This document shows, piece after piece, positions 1 through 10,805 of a DNA stretch of 64,000 nt (its first letter is position 1; each line of letters opens with the position of its first letter). The notes beneath the pieces were generated by a model. That model was not told the DNA's origin, ran no database searches, and saw only the letters and a list, made by a program, of their open reading frames with translations. The position numbers and the translations under genes were made by a program. This DNA comes from Heterobilharzia americana (Eukaryota; Platyhelminthes; Trematoda; Strigeidida; Schistosomatidae): contig OX104134.1 of the NCBI GenBank assembly GCA_944470555.2, forward strand, positions 115,190,701 through 115,254,700, given 5' to 3'.

Positions 1-1782
1 AGCACTGGAGTAATTTGGTCAACATTAATTCTTTTCGGGCAAGAAATTGCTGGGTTGCTTCCTCTTCTTTTTGAGTGGTGATTTTACATGACTATCATTT
101 CTGCCAGGTAACTTAAAAACAACAAAAATTCTAAATTTAGATTAAAGTGCACCATTTGTATGTGGTGCGAAGTTTTCTCCTTTCTTCAGACCGGGGATTT
201 CTACTACCTGGAATAAAGGGATGATAAAAAATTTTTGTAAAAGGAAATATTACCGGAGATTTTCCACCACTTATTGTTACAACCGTATCCGTAAAAATGA
301 TATGCATCTGTAAATTCAGGAATAAATTACTATTATTATTATCATTAGTAATATTCTGCTTTTTTCACTCCGGTAATCTTGTGTGAACGAAAATCCCTTC
401 TGCAGATGTTTCACCTCGTTTCAGAATCCAGGATATATGTTGCCTTTCTCAAGCAACTGTGGCTATATACTCTTCTGCAGCCTGTTCAAGGAGTCCGTAA
501 GCTCCTTCATCAGCCTCTTTCCGTGGAATTAGCTTGTACTGCTTACAGAGTAGTGAAATTAAGTTTGTTTGAAGTTTGCTTGTACTATATACGATTTAAC
601 GCTGGTGTGAGAAATGCACCGCGCCACATAATTTCGACTCAAGCACCTGGAAAGCGTGTAGCCAAGCATATGATGGCAAGTGACTTATCACCTCTTCTAC
701 ATAAATGATCTTAGTCCTGGGACAGGCTACTTGGTAGTTAAGCAGAGGCCAGCGCAACCACACGAACAGCTAATGAGTGATAGGATCTGACCTCTCCAAA
801 ACTTCACGCAATGAGTGGCTCTTTTATCACGAAACACAGTTTTAAATTACTCAGCCTTAACTTCAGGCTCTGTAGATCACTTCGACAGCCCTTCTCTGCC
901 TCTGGCGTGATCATCAGTATAATCGAAGTAGATTCTGTATGGGATTATCAGTTACGGTAGATACCGGTGAACACATCTTTGAGGTACAGGTCCGACTACT
1001 TCTGAATAGTGAAGGTGATATCTTAGACGATATGTCATAGGTGAACCAGAAGCCTGTTTTCCCTTTCTCTTTGCGTAAATCCGTTTTTAAGGCTCCACGC
1101 GATTTCTTATTTCCCGGTTGGCGTGTTACTCACAAAGTAAAACCTATCGCATTCTTTCACCAGGCATTAATCGTGATGCTCAAAAGTAGGCATGGGTATT
1201 TAACTAATGTCATCATTACAAGGTAGATTGATATAATGTTGCATCGCCTACAACTCTCACCAAACTAGACTCACGGATCGCTCATGTTCATTTGGATACA
1301 AACAGTCCACGTACACCCTCTGATTGCTATCCCTACCTACCAAGATGTGTCAGCAGGTTCAACCGCTCACCGAACGCAAACTCAATCTCAGTTACTACTG
1401 CCGTGGTAGTCTGTCAAGTGTCCGCTGAAAGATAGGTCCCACAGTTTGGATGCATTTATACGGTTACGTTCAATCAAGGGCTACAATTTGAATCCACTGC
1501 CTTCCAGGAACTGTTGAACCTGTTGGGAGGCAGACACATTCATGCCACTAATTATCATTCAGTTTCCAACGGTTTGGTATAGCGCCCCATCTTCTTCTTT
1601 GGGCCTCACCGGCGGCAGTCGATAACTTGAAATATAGTAAGCCTCTGCCGTTTGTTCTTCCCAGAGTTAGCTCCACACTTAAAACGGATACACAGGCACT
1701 TCATTCAAGTTGGTTTGCAGAAGCTAACCGTCGTTCTCCTCATCTTCAAGTAATATACAGGGAAATCACCTACTGATACCAA
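1..1782. other. No recognisable gene or element
   Basis: I see no convincing coding region or repeat family here. The short open frames, for example at 379-708 and 1041-1226 on the plus strand, show no known motif and have the length expected by chance. A short ATT-rich run lies near 328-350. Confidence 0.5.
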
Positions 1783-1985
1783 AGTGGTGTGCTCACCAGA
1801 GATCACTAGCCTGATGAACTTTCGGCGTAAAACAGAAAATGTGAGCGAGGATTAGTCCTTCGCCAATGGCCGTACAATAATATGTGGCGCTTTCGAAAAG
1901 TAAAATTGCATATCAATCTAGTGGTGAGAACTGTTTAGTGATGGGTTAGAAATCTCGAAGTATCAAGAAGGTGATGATTGATCAG
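1783..1985 (+). repeat. Left arm of inverted repeat flanking Penelope-like remnant
   Basis: This stretch resembles the reverse complement of 3607-3835. Matching blocks include the ends of both arms (TATCAAGAAGGTGAT), the block AATCTAGTGGTGAGAA, the block ACAATAATATRTGGC and AATGTGAGCGA. The arms are diverged and differ by small indels. Penelope-like elements are known to be flanked by LTR-like repeats that can be inverted, so I read this as one such terminal repeat. The minus strand of 1841-1866 could form the 3' half of a hammerhead-like fold. Confidence 0.6.
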
Positions 1986-2189
1986 GTGATTAAGACAACT
2001 GGCCAGAGCACAGGTTAACTATGGTAGAATGTTTGTGAAATTTTAAACAGTTTGTTAAATAATTGACATTTCTATAATAGTAACTAACGAGAAAAGGAGG
2101 GAAGATGAAAGGTTACGTCAAGTGGTAAGTTGCTGGCAGTAATCAGAGATAGCATGGAGATAACAAGATGGCCAAAACTGTAGTAGGGA

Positions 2190-2224
2190 CAATAATGATA
2201 ATAATAGTAATAATAATAATAATA
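2190..2224. repeat. AAT-rich microsatellite
   Basis: Imperfect tandem AAT/AATG units lie just beyond the 3' end of the endonuclease remnant. It could be a decayed retroelement tail or an independent microsatellite; the sequence does not decide. Confidence 0.7.
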
Positions 2225-2245
2225 GAGGCATTAAAGCAGTCACGG

Positions 2246-2929
2246 TCATCCGTGAAATGAGTGAAAGGAAGGGTCTCGTTGTAACATACAGAACACGCGG
2301 ACGGCCGAGGTAAAAAAACAGGCTGCACAAATTTCTTCTGAACACAAACACTCGGTTCGGTTGGGTGGATTCCTTTGGCTTCTGCTGTATGTAAAAGGTG
2401 AACTCGTAGAGCATGGAGAGGCCAGAAGTGTGATAAGCAGCTTATAGGCGTTATGAGTGTTAACTCGGTAGCCACTGCCCATCAGACGCGTGGGTGTCGA
2501 ACTTCGTATCCGTCTGGTTCGCCCTTTACTCAGCCATGAGGGATGGTGCTTGGCGATTCGACGACGGACTTGCTTAACTGTACGTCCAATGTGGCTAGCC
2601 CCGTAGTAGCAGTTAAACTGGAAAATGGACGTGGAAGAGGGGAGTTCAAGTAGTCTGTCTTTGATTCGTGTGGTCGTCATCGGCCGAATACATAGCATAA
2701 CTTTGTGGCATCGGATGACCTCCTTATAGAATTTCTTGGACTCTGTGCCAAAATTTCGTTGATCATGCCATCTAGAAACTGTAGCCTTATGAACAATGGT
2801 TTCCTGGGGACTGTTGGTATCCTGGTTATCATATCGGACGTGTCCATATTTTAGCCAGAAAAGTTTCTGGATATCCATTTCTACTGGGTAGATCATGAAT
2901 AATTTAGGGTTCTTCATCAAAAGTACCAT
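2246..2929 (-). pseudogene. GIY-YIG endonuclease domain of Penelope-like element (broken)
   Basis: The 227-residue frame contains the Penelope-type endonuclease signature: a segment starting near FQFNCYYGASHIGRT, followed by basic residues and HHPSWLSKG. In functional relatives this is the C-terminal nicking domain that primes target-site reverse transcription. The conserved tail continues in another frame: the frame at 2143-2475 reads TAEAKGIHPTEPSVC and then VQKKFVQPVFLPRP, which is where the family has its C-terminus. A frameshift therefore splits the domain near 2450. The catalytic pair is partly degenerate (CYYG for Y-x-x-G). Confidence is high for the family, and the copy is clearly inactive. 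Confidence 0.7.
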
Positions 2930-2999
2930 CTCAACAGATAAGTCTTGTCCAATGGACCAAACATCTGACTAGATTCCGTTTATATTGCAAGAGGATGAG

Positions 3000-3459
3000 A
3001 CTCAAAAGCAGGTATATTGCCCATTGACGTTGGTTTCCGATACATACCTTTTGCAGCCCCATCCACCTTCCTTGTCAGTCAGATATCTAAGAAGGTGATG
3101 CTGTGGTTACTTTCTCTCTCAATGGTGAAGGTTATCGCTGTGTGGGCGCTATTAAACTGGTCTACTATAGTCCTTGCATCGTTCTAGCTGTTCACAGTCA
3201 AGAATGCATCATCTACATAATGGCAGTACAATTCTAACCCGCTTATGATACTTTCCATGGGGGCATTTTCTAATTTCACTAAGAAAACATCCGCTAAGGT
3301 TGGGTCTAGTGGTGATCCTGTTGGACTTAGAGGCTTAATGTTTGGGGAAATTTGCTTCAGCCAACAGCAACGTAGCAAATGAGAAGGCAATGGGAGACGT
3401 ACGTGTCTATTCAAAGCACTCTCGGGGGTAGCCAAGCAAGCGAAATTCAACAAGTACAT
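3000..3459 (-). pseudogene. Penelope-like reverse transcriptase, C-terminal part
   Basis: The minus frame contains PTGSPLDPTLADVFLVKLEN followed by ELYCHYVDDAF, matching RT motifs B and C of Penelope-like elements. The catalytic YVDD is intact. After a stop just past the catalytic motif (near 3184) the same frame continues with DQFNSAHTAITFTIERE and SITFLDI, the usual thumb-side sequence. A second in-frame stop follows ITFLDI. The fingers domain upstream is missing or unrecognisable. Downstream the reading joins the endonuclease remnant, so both belong to one element. Confidence 0.7.
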
Positions 3460-3606
3460 TAAAAGTTACTCGTCACTCAATAGCAGTCAATAGTGAATAC
3501 AAAATTTAGGTCAGACAGGAACCACAACCAAGTTTACTGGCACCGCAACCCCATAGTGACACCGTCTAATTGTCCACGAACTCCCTGTTGAATAGAAAGT
3601 GTACAC

Positions 3607-3835
3607 TCATCGCATGCCATTATCACCTTCTTGATACTTTAAGATTGATAACCTGTCAGTGAACAATTCTCACCACTAGATTAGTATGTAATTTTACGTT
3701 TTGAAGGTGCCATATATTATTGTGGAGCCACTGATGAAGAACTAATCGCGAAGGAATATTTCTTCGCTCACATTGTTTGTTTTACTCAATGTCTGAAAGG
3801 GAATCTTCGCAAACTCTCAGTGTGTCAACACCTGT
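3607..3835 (-). repeat. Right arm of inverted repeat flanking Penelope-like remnant
   Basis: This is the partner of 1783-1985 in inverted orientation. It contains CTGATGA (3731-3737), then GAA (3750-3752), a short possible hairpin (3753-3762) and TCGCTCAC (3764-3771). That sequence can pair with GAGCCA just before CTGATGA, giving a hammerhead-like arrangement on the plus strand. Hammerhead motifs are known in Penelope-like terminal repeats. Confidence 0.55.
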
Positions 3836-6649
3836 ACCCTGATGATAATCCTGAGTTTTATCTCATGAAATACCTACTCATTCTGATGCAGTTACGCCTA
3901 TTTTTAACGTTTACTACTCCACACCAAAACTCACCTTGCTTTAATGAGTGTCTCCAGCCAAGCGTGTCAAACCGTTGATTAGACAATCCAGTCTAGCTTG
4001 ACGTTGTCGTTTTGTAGGGTGATTAAGTGCATCTACTTTTGAAGAAATTTTCATAATTTAACTTTCTGGTGTATAACTTTGAGGGGTTTTCCTTTCGTCT
4101 AAGTGATTCAAACATACACAAAACTTCATTGTATCCTGTTTGACTTCAACAAAACGGATTACATCTATTGACAGGTGTGTATGACATGCCTGATCTCTCC
4201 TGTAAAATGGCTTGCCTCTGATTCAGAAATATATTGTTATTTATATCCATGGCCATGCTCAATGCGAATGCGTCGTCTCCAAGTGCCGTCCACCCAAGCA
4301 CAGAATGGACTAGTATGGTTCAACAAAAGACCTCAAGACCTCATGTAAGCATTTATTCATTGTGGTACTGCATGAAAACCCCTACAAATGCCTTATGATG
4401 GGCATTTCAATGTTTTCATAAATGAGAAACTTCCTGTCACTGATAGATTTGAATGATAAGAAGCTTTAAGTGCTGACCACCCAAAGACAGCTTATATCGA
4501 TGACGGACCAACCCTTCCTCCGTCGGCAACAACAGCACAACATTTGCTTCACATGAAGAAGCTGCGTGGTTCAAAAGGATTATTGTTCCCCTGGTAAGGA
4601 GGCCATTGGTGGTAGTGGCGAACTTCCACCACTGCGTTTAACGACTGGCATGTTCACCGGTGCAGGCTTCATCGCCTAGTTTCCTAAGAATCTAATACTG
4701 AGAAAGATTTTTTACCTGCACGTTTTTTAGTGTTCGCCAACATGGTTCCACTTAATCATTTGCTCGTTTCTTAAGAAAAGCGAAACGCTTTGAAGGGGCC
4801 TATTCAGTAACAAGGTCAAGAAAGCACTTTGATACTTATTGTCCTCCTTGTTCTTTCTATTTGCCTCAGAACCGCTTGCTTCATAGCTTTACTTTTACCT
4901 CTTGCCCACACTGTCTTTTACTCATTACGAACCAGCCGAAATACGAACTATCCATAACAGGTTGGATATGGGTGACATAGATTGGGTCGTTCTGCTGTTT
5001 CTAGTACCGATCCGCAACTTAAAACCAAACTCACTAGAGGAATGTAGACGGGGACTTCAAGCCATTCGCCATCACTGATAGTAGGGCTACTCATATACGA
5101 AAAGTTATTTCCCCATTAGTATGTACATTTCACCAGCTTCAGGGACCCACATATCACGCAAGCTATCTGCGGCATAAAACGTCGTCATGAGTCCCGATGC
5201 TGATGTCCTGTTGGACCTAAGGAGCTGAAACACGCATATTCATTATGAGAGACTGGTCAAGTGTCAGGCATAAATAATGGAACCTCCCTTTTATGCTGCA
5301 ACTACTGCTTCTTTGTTTCTGAATGAACCCATCAGGGGAGATGCTTGGCGACAATTGTGTTTCGTCTTTTCCACATTTGGAATAAGAGTTTTCAACATAT
5401 TTCCAAGTTCTCGTGACACTTTATTTTTGGAGTATTTGTGTTAGCTAAGCTTCAGAATTCATGTTGCCGTTCATATGCACCGTTTATCATTGTCACATCT
5501 TTCTAACCACCTATAACACCAATGATAAGTTTGGCGTAACTTTCATATAGCAGACTTGTGCATATGCGTGTCTGTAAAGCAACCATCGACTCACTTGTGG
5601 ACAGCGCTGTCAATATATATGACTTCCATCCTTTGCAAATAATCTTCAGCATGATAAATAACAACAGTTGTTACCGTTGTCCTGGAAGAAGATGAGCGCC
5701 GAGCCTGATTGGATGATTATGCGAATATAATTTAATATAGTCTCAGCGTGCTAAAATTTTCTGAACAGGCTGGGTTGTGCTAAAACTATTTTCACGACCT
5801 TCAGCACATCTGTTCGAATTCGTCAATAAGGAGCTACGTACGAATAATTGCTTCCCATTTTCGCAATGCAATCTTCAAAGGCGCTATTTAATGGCGTGAA
5901 ACCGTGTGTACATACGGAAAAGAAGGGTAGTCAGCAGGCGTTATGAAGTGCATGCAGAAAGCTCGGGAACTACGGTGGGGAAATATGAGGAACCCACACC
6001 TAAAGTGAAGGATGGATTCATACAGTCAAAACACATTTTTGTGTGATGAGGCATGGTTGAGGCTAGCAAACCAGGTTGGAAACTGCAAACATGTTTTTGA
6101 AAATTCCCATGTTCTTTGCCTGATATAACCGACTGTGCAACCAGCTCGTGCGCACAACTGAATTTCCGCCACATCACCGTACCCATGAGTTCGTAACTTG
6201 CATTACATTACACGTAATCTGTTACACTATAACTGTAACGTTACCAATCTTTCGATTTAGTACTTTTGAGCACCAAAAGTTACGTTACGTTGCTCCTGCA
6301 TAACGTGGTATTCTACATCGGTAATTTCCGCGGTTTAGTAGATCTGTCCGTACAAAAGAAAGACTCGGGGCATATATTGCTTCTTTTTCTCAGAAACTCA
6401 ACTTTCTGAGCATCATACGCCTATTCTGGAATGTCAAAGAGACACCCACTTTGATATACACAGCAGAACCCAAGAGGCTACTGAGAAAACAGGGAAACCA
6501 AAATGAGGACTAACTTAAAGAAAAGTTATTTGTCTGTAACACTCAGTTTAGTTACAAACCAACGCTGTTAGCTTCGAGACATAATAGTTTCGCAATGTAC
6601 GTTACCTGAAGCGTAAAGGAACACTTGCTAGTAACTGTCATACTTGATA
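3836..6649. other. No recognisable gene or element
   Basis: About 2.8 kb without a supported feature. A minus-strand open frame at 5941-6186 (81 residues) has no recognised motif. The stretch at 6200-6320 is rich in GTTAC/GTAAC words, but I see no repeat unit that would justify a call. Confidence 0.45.
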
Positions 6650-6692
6650 CATAAATCGTTGCTAAATCTTCTGTGACTGCTGATTATTTTAC

Positions 6693-7820
6693 TTGTTCTT
6701 CGGTACTGACGAACACAATAAACGTGTAACTACTACTGCTCCACCATGGTCCAGCCTGACAAACGTATATGCGCCGTACATAGACGTAAACTTAACCCTA
6801 GCGCCCCAACTAAAAGCACGTTCACTAAGTGGTTCGACATCAGGCCCTAAAAGAGGTCTTGAAGTTAAGGTAGTCGATCTCATACCGGAGCTATATAACA
6901 CTCCACGTAAAAACAAGGAAGACTTGATAACCCTCCAGAAGTCACTACAAGACATGAACGCTAAGCTTGAAGTTGTTCTGCCACTGCTGCATCTTTGTCA
7001 ACCTAATCTAGAGGCCAGTACTGAAACCTTATTGAAAACAGAAAGTATCCTAGATTTAATTGCTACAGAGGTTAATAAAGGGACTATGTCCTCATATAAT
7101 GTATTAGTATACAACATACCCGACCACGAACCGATCAAACAAGTAAAAGCCTTATGTCTGCAGGCTTGTAACATGTCTTCTACAGAATGCCAAGTTACCC
7201 ATCTTCGCAAGAAGTTGGGGAAATATACCTGCCCTTGTTGTTCAAATTTAGTGGCTCTTACCACACCAGACACTTCCTATCATCCAAGCAACTTACTAGT
7301 GTGTCCACACCATATAAAAGTGTCAAACTTTCACAAGACTTGACACCTTGTCAGAGACGTAGTCACACAAAAATACCAAAAGCTGCAAATTCTAGTCAAG
7401 CTCCGGTACCCAAAACAGCAACACAATCTATTAGCGAACTGGTTACTGTACCAACACAATGGAATGAGGAACACCAAAGCCCACAAATTAGCCCACTCAC
7501 ACACAGACGTAGGAGAGCCGATGACACGACGGTAGGCTTGGACCAACCGATGAATTACACTCGAAAACAGGCACACAATCTAATAAAGACGATATCACTG
7601 CCTACAGAAGTGGAAAGTCAGTCCCCATCTCACAGGTCGCCCCCAAACCAAGTGCTACACTGTCGGCGCACCAAAATACTGAAGATATTGTTATGTCGTC
7701 ACCAGGTGTCACTCAGCTTATAAATATACCCAGCACCAGCCACAAGCACCCTGTTACTATAGGACCGTCCCGAAGCCTAGCGCGTAAACAGTCTAACCTA
7801 CCCCCACTTCAGCCAGTGCA
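6693..7820 (+). pseudogene. LINE E ORF1 (RNA-binding-like protein, frameshifted)
   Basis: The first frame (6693-7343) encodes a polar N-terminus with a possible heptad region (residues about 70-105). A segment beginning SYNVLVYNIPDHEPIKQV and ending near TECQVTHLRKKL follows, and resembles the RRM-like domain in CR1-type ORF1 proteins. Near 7235 the sense frame moves to the one read at 7187-7723, which continues PLLFKFSGSYHTRHFLSS and then DLTPCQRR. ORF1 products of this kind bind RNA and help form the transposition particle. A basic, Ser/Pro-rich tail follows until the LTR element begins at 7865. No host homologue is evident. Confidence 0.55.
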
Positions 7821-7864
7821 TAACTAATATGCAGCAAATGGGCATATGATAAAGAGTACAATCT

Positions 7865-8208
7865 TGTAGCGTCATACACTTCCCCAAAATCAGTAGCCTA
7901 GGGTTTGACGACTTTCGACATCGATGCTGACCTTGATAGTTTAACTGGACTCGCTAAGCTGAAGGCACCCGGTCAAGCATCCTGGCCATTTGGCACGCTG
8001 TCGTGTTACGTTGCATTGCTCGTATTCGACTCTCTAGCCAGTTAGTTGGAACGCATCGGTATTTTGGCATAACCATCCAAATATACTATTCCATCCGACT
8101 ACGCTATCGTGTTCTACCTTGGTCTCGTATTCGTGGGTATATAACAAGTTCGAATAATTAGTGATTGGTCTTTGCGTCTGTCAAGTTCGCACCAGGACAA
8201 ATCCTAAA
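7865..8208 (+). repeat. LTR 1 of tandem CsRn1/Boudicca-type element
   Basis: This 344-bp direct repeat begins TGTAGCG and occurs three times at a constant 2,465-bp spacing. I saw no base difference between the three copies. A TATATAA box lies at 8138-8144. The sequence immediately downstream is a primer-binding site, which fixes the 3' boundary to within one or two bases. Confidence 0.9.
8138..8144 (+). promoter_or_regulatory. TATA box in LTR (repeated at 10603 and 13068)
   Basis: TATATAA lies about 70 bp before the LTR end in all three LTRs and is the likely core promoter element of the retrotransposon. No other promoter evidence was used. Confidence 0.5.
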
Positions 8209-8209
8209 T

Positions 8210-8228
8210 TAGTGAGCCCGACGTGATC
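8210..8228 (+). other. Primer-binding site, tRNA-Trp type (repeated at 10675-10693)
   Basis: TAGTGAGCCCGACGTGATC directly follows the LTR. It closely resembles the tRNA-Trp-complementary primer site reported for CsRn1-type elements, with two or so mismatches. It would prime minus-strand DNA synthesis. Confidence 0.7.
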
Positions 8229-8340
8229 ACATATCCCGACCAATAACAAGTATTGAATTGGTGAGCCTGTTCCATTTTATATTTGTTTATTGTTTTCATT
8301 TCGATAACATTTATTATATATCCATTTACTACACTTTCTC

Positions 8341-9180
8341 ATGTCCGACCACACTCCCAAGCTTATTCGTATTAAGTCGACTACGAACACGATCCAACTC
8401 GTGCCATATTGGCCAGACAATGCAGAAACATGGTTTCTGTATGCCGAGGCAGATTTTCGAGGACAGGGTGTCTCAGATCCTCATTCTCGATTTCTTGCTG
8501 TCATCCGGTCATTACCGCGAGAATTAAACAGGTATGTTACAGCAAACATGTTTAATCCTGAAGTAAGTGACCCTTATGCACTTCTAAAGGCCGCACTCTT
8601 GAAGAAAAGCGATCTCACAGATCGCCAACGTCTAGACGAATTGTTTCGTAACATCGAGCTAGGCAGCCACTCAGCTACTGAAGTCCTCGCACGCATGCGA
8701 GAAGTAATCGGTGCACGAACATTTGACGATGGTTTCTTCCGAGAACTATTTCTCTCGAAACTACCACAACCGGTGCAAACCGTGTTGGTGACACTCCAGT
8801 CAGTCCCACTCGACGACCTGGCAGCCTCAGCAGATAAAATACTGGAGATATCCAGCAGACCAGTCTCCAACGTATATTCTATCTGCGACAAAACAGAGCG
8901 CCAGGATTCAGAGGTGACCAAGTTGTGCAACTCTGTGAGACGGTTGCTACGATCTCGAAGTCCTAGATCACGTAGCACTTCACGGAAACGCACCTTGGCG
9001 CATCGCAGCAAGTCGTGTGGTAGCCCTAAAACGAAACCCAACAGGGTGGAAAACCCTGAATGGTGCTGGTTTCATAACACTTACGGGGATGAAGCCAGAA
9101 AATGTCGTAAACCATGCCGTTTTAAGAAGGACCCGAACTCGGGAAACGGTCACGCCGGCACGTGCTCACGGCAACCGTAG
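8341..9180 (+). CDS. Gag polyprotein of LTR element, unit 1
   Basis: This is an intact 279-residue frame. It starts 130 bp after the LTR at ATG 8341 and opens MSDHTPKLIRIKSTTN. The central region, with YWPDNAETWFLYAEADF and SRFLAVIRSLP near residues 22-60, is the capsid-like part typical of fluke CsRn1/Boudicca Gag. Near the C-terminus lies an atypical zinc knuckle, C242-x2-H-x9-C-x3-C259, preceded by an Arg/Ser-rich stretch. This is the CHCC form of this family rather than the usual CCHC. Gag assembles the particle and packages RNA. It ends at 9180, overlapping pol, which lies in the -1 frame. Gag looks complete although the element lacks most of pol, so it could only move with proteins supplied by another copy. 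Confidence 0.85.
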   Translation: MSDHTPKLIRIKSTTNTIQLVPYWPDNAETWFLYAEADFRGQGVSDPHSRFLAVIRSLPRELNRYVTANMFNPEVSDPYALLKAALLKKSDLTDRQRLDELFRNIELGSHSATEVLARMREVIGARTFDDGFFRELFLSKLPQPVQTVLVTLQSVPLDDLAASADKILEISSRPVSNVYSICDKTERQDSEVTKLCNSVRRLLRSRSPRSRSTSRKRTLAHRSKSCGSPKTKPNRVENPEWCWFHNTYGDEARKCRKPCRFKKDPNSGNGHAGTCSRQP

Positions 9181-10031
9181 CCGGCCGAAAAAGCCGTTTG
9201 CTCTACGTCACGGATATTAAAACGAAAGTCCGCTACCTCGTCGACACCGGCGCAGAAGTTAGCATTCTTCCAGCAACGACAAAGGAGCGTCATCTTGACC
9301 CATCCTTCAATCTTCAAGCAGCCAACGGCAAGGCAATCGCGACATTCGGGAGACGGTATGCCTACCTCAACTTAGGTTTACGCAAACCTATCCACTGGAT
9401 TTTCCTCCTGGCAGACGTCTCTATGCCCATCATTGGCATAGATTTGCTAAACCATTACGATCTACTCGTAGATGCTCGCCGTCGACGACTGATAGATAAC
9501 AGCACAAAGTTATCCATTGGCGGCACCACCTATGTAGGTCCGAGTTTAGCCATCGTTAGGACTAAACAATCAGACGACGCGTCCTACCAGGCAGTTCTGG
9601 AGAAATATCCAGAGTTACAGCAACCGAAGCACACTCTTCCGTGCATAACCAGCAATGTTATGCATCACGTCACAACCACAGGTCCACCTGTGGCATCCAA
9701 AGCGCGCCGTCTAGCCCCCGATAAGCTCCAAACGGCGAAAAATGAATTCGACCACATGCTCGACCTGGGCATTATCAGACCGTCGAACAATCCTTGGGCA
9801 TCGCCATTGCACATGGTTCCCAAAAAGGATAGCAGTGACTGGCGTCCAACCGGTGATTACCGAAGGCTCAACGCCAAAACAACTCCGGACTCCTACCCGA
9901 TACATCAATACAAACCCTCGTATACTTTGCCTTTTTATATCAATTTTTATTTACCATGTAATGAAATTTTAAAAAAAAACGGTAAAGATAAGCGTAAATT
10001 TTTATTTTTCGATATGTTGATATATAAATAA
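9162..10031 (+). pseudogene. Truncated Pol (protease plus RT N-terminus), unit 1
   Basis: This 289-residue frame overlaps the end of gag in the -1 frame, suggesting expression by frameshifting. Retropepsin motifs are visible: YLVDTGAEVSILPA (catalytic D28-T-G) and PIIGIDLLNHYD around residue 90. From about residue 198 the RT fingers begin (GIIRPSNNPWASPLHMVPKK, then DWRPTGDYRRLN). The RT stops at PDSYPI near 9902, before any catalytic aspartate. An unrelated AT-rich tail encodes the last 40 or so residues. RT palm, RNase H and integrase are all absent, so the element is a non-autonomous deletion derivative. Protease activity is possible; reverse transcription is not. Confidence 0.8.
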
Positions 10032-10084
10032 TTCCCATTTTTAGGCAACGTTTTCGTGGTATTAAAGACTTTTATTTATATTCC
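9905..10084 (+). other. AT-rich filler replacing most of pol (unit 1; repeated at 12370-12549)
   Basis: About 180 bp of AT-rich sequence lies between the broken RT and the retained 3' end of the element. Its base composition differs sharply from the flanking pol. It ends in a pyrimidine-rich stretch followed by CAG/G (TTTTATTTATATTCCAG), which resembles a splice acceptor. Its origin is unknown. Confidence 0.6.
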
Positions 10085-10313
10085 AGGTGCAACGAGCACT
10101 GGACGGAACGTCGAAAGGAACAGATGACCGCGACCGACGTACAATTCCATTTATTGTATTTTATTTATTTAATCGCCACGACACCCTAGAATAAGGTTCA
10201 GACAACCAGGGGCCACCTCACGCAGTCAGCCCATCGGAAGAGTTTTACCAGTGGAGAAACCACTGGGTTTTTACTTCCGGCTGGTATCGTCTTAGGGTCC
10301 TCACGAACCCACT

Positions 10314-10324
10314 AGGGGGGGGAG
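10314..10324 (+). other. Polypurine tract (repeated at 12779-12789)
   Basis: AGGGGGGGGAG lies five bases before the next LTR and is the expected plus-strand primer site of the element. Confidence 0.7.
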
Positions 10325-10329
10325 TGATC

Positions 10330-10673
10330 TGTAGCGTCATACACTTCCCCAAAATCAGTAGCCTAGGGTTTGACGACTTTCGACATCGATGCTGACCTTG
10401 ATAGTTTAACTGGACTCGCTAAGCTGAAGGCACCCGGTCAAGCATCCTGGCCATTTGGCACGCTGTCGTGTTACGTTGCATTGCTCGTATTCGACTCTCT
10501 AGCCAGTTAGTTGGAACGCATCGGTATTTTGGCATAACCATCCAAATATACTATTCCATCCGACTACGCTATCGTGTTCTACCTTGGTCTCGTATTCGTG
10601 GGTATATAACAAGTTCGAATAATTAGTGATTGGTCTTTGCGTCTGTCAAGTTCGCACCAGGACAAATCCTAAA
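10330..10673 (+). repeat. LTR 2 (shared middle LTR)
   Basis: Identical to LTR 1 as far as I can see. It serves as 3' LTR of unit 1 and 5' LTR of unit 2, which is the hallmark of a tandem formed by LTR-LTR recombination or by a circular intermediate. Confidence 0.9.
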
Positions 10674-10805
10674 TTAGTGAGCCCGACGTGATCACATATC
10701 CCGACCAATAACAAGTATTGAATTGGTGAGCCTGTTCCATTTTATATTTGTTTATTGTTTTCATTTCGATAACATTTATTATATATCCATTTACTACACT
10801 TTCTC

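Larger units (their letters stand above)
1783..3835 (-). mobile_element. Penelope-like element remnant 1
   Basis: A minus-strand fragment carries, in order, the C-terminal half of a Penelope-type reverse transcriptase (about 3459 down to 3000) and a GIY-YIG endonuclease (about 2930 to 2250). Inverted repeats at 1783-1985 and 3607-3835 flank it. Penelope-like elements are single-ORF retroelements combining an RT related to telomerase with a GIY-YIG nuclease. This copy lacks the RT N-terminal half and contains frameshifts and stops, so it cannot be active. The order RT then endonuclease, with both on one strand, supports a single element. Confidence 0.75.

Noticed and set aside
379..708. 109-residue plus-strand open frame as a possible gene
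   Set aside because: No motif or domain, and length compatible with chance in 64 kb. No similarity that I recognise.
5941..6186. 81-residue minus-strand open frame as a possible small protein
   Set aside because: No recognisable motif, and no promoter or splice context that would separate it from chance.
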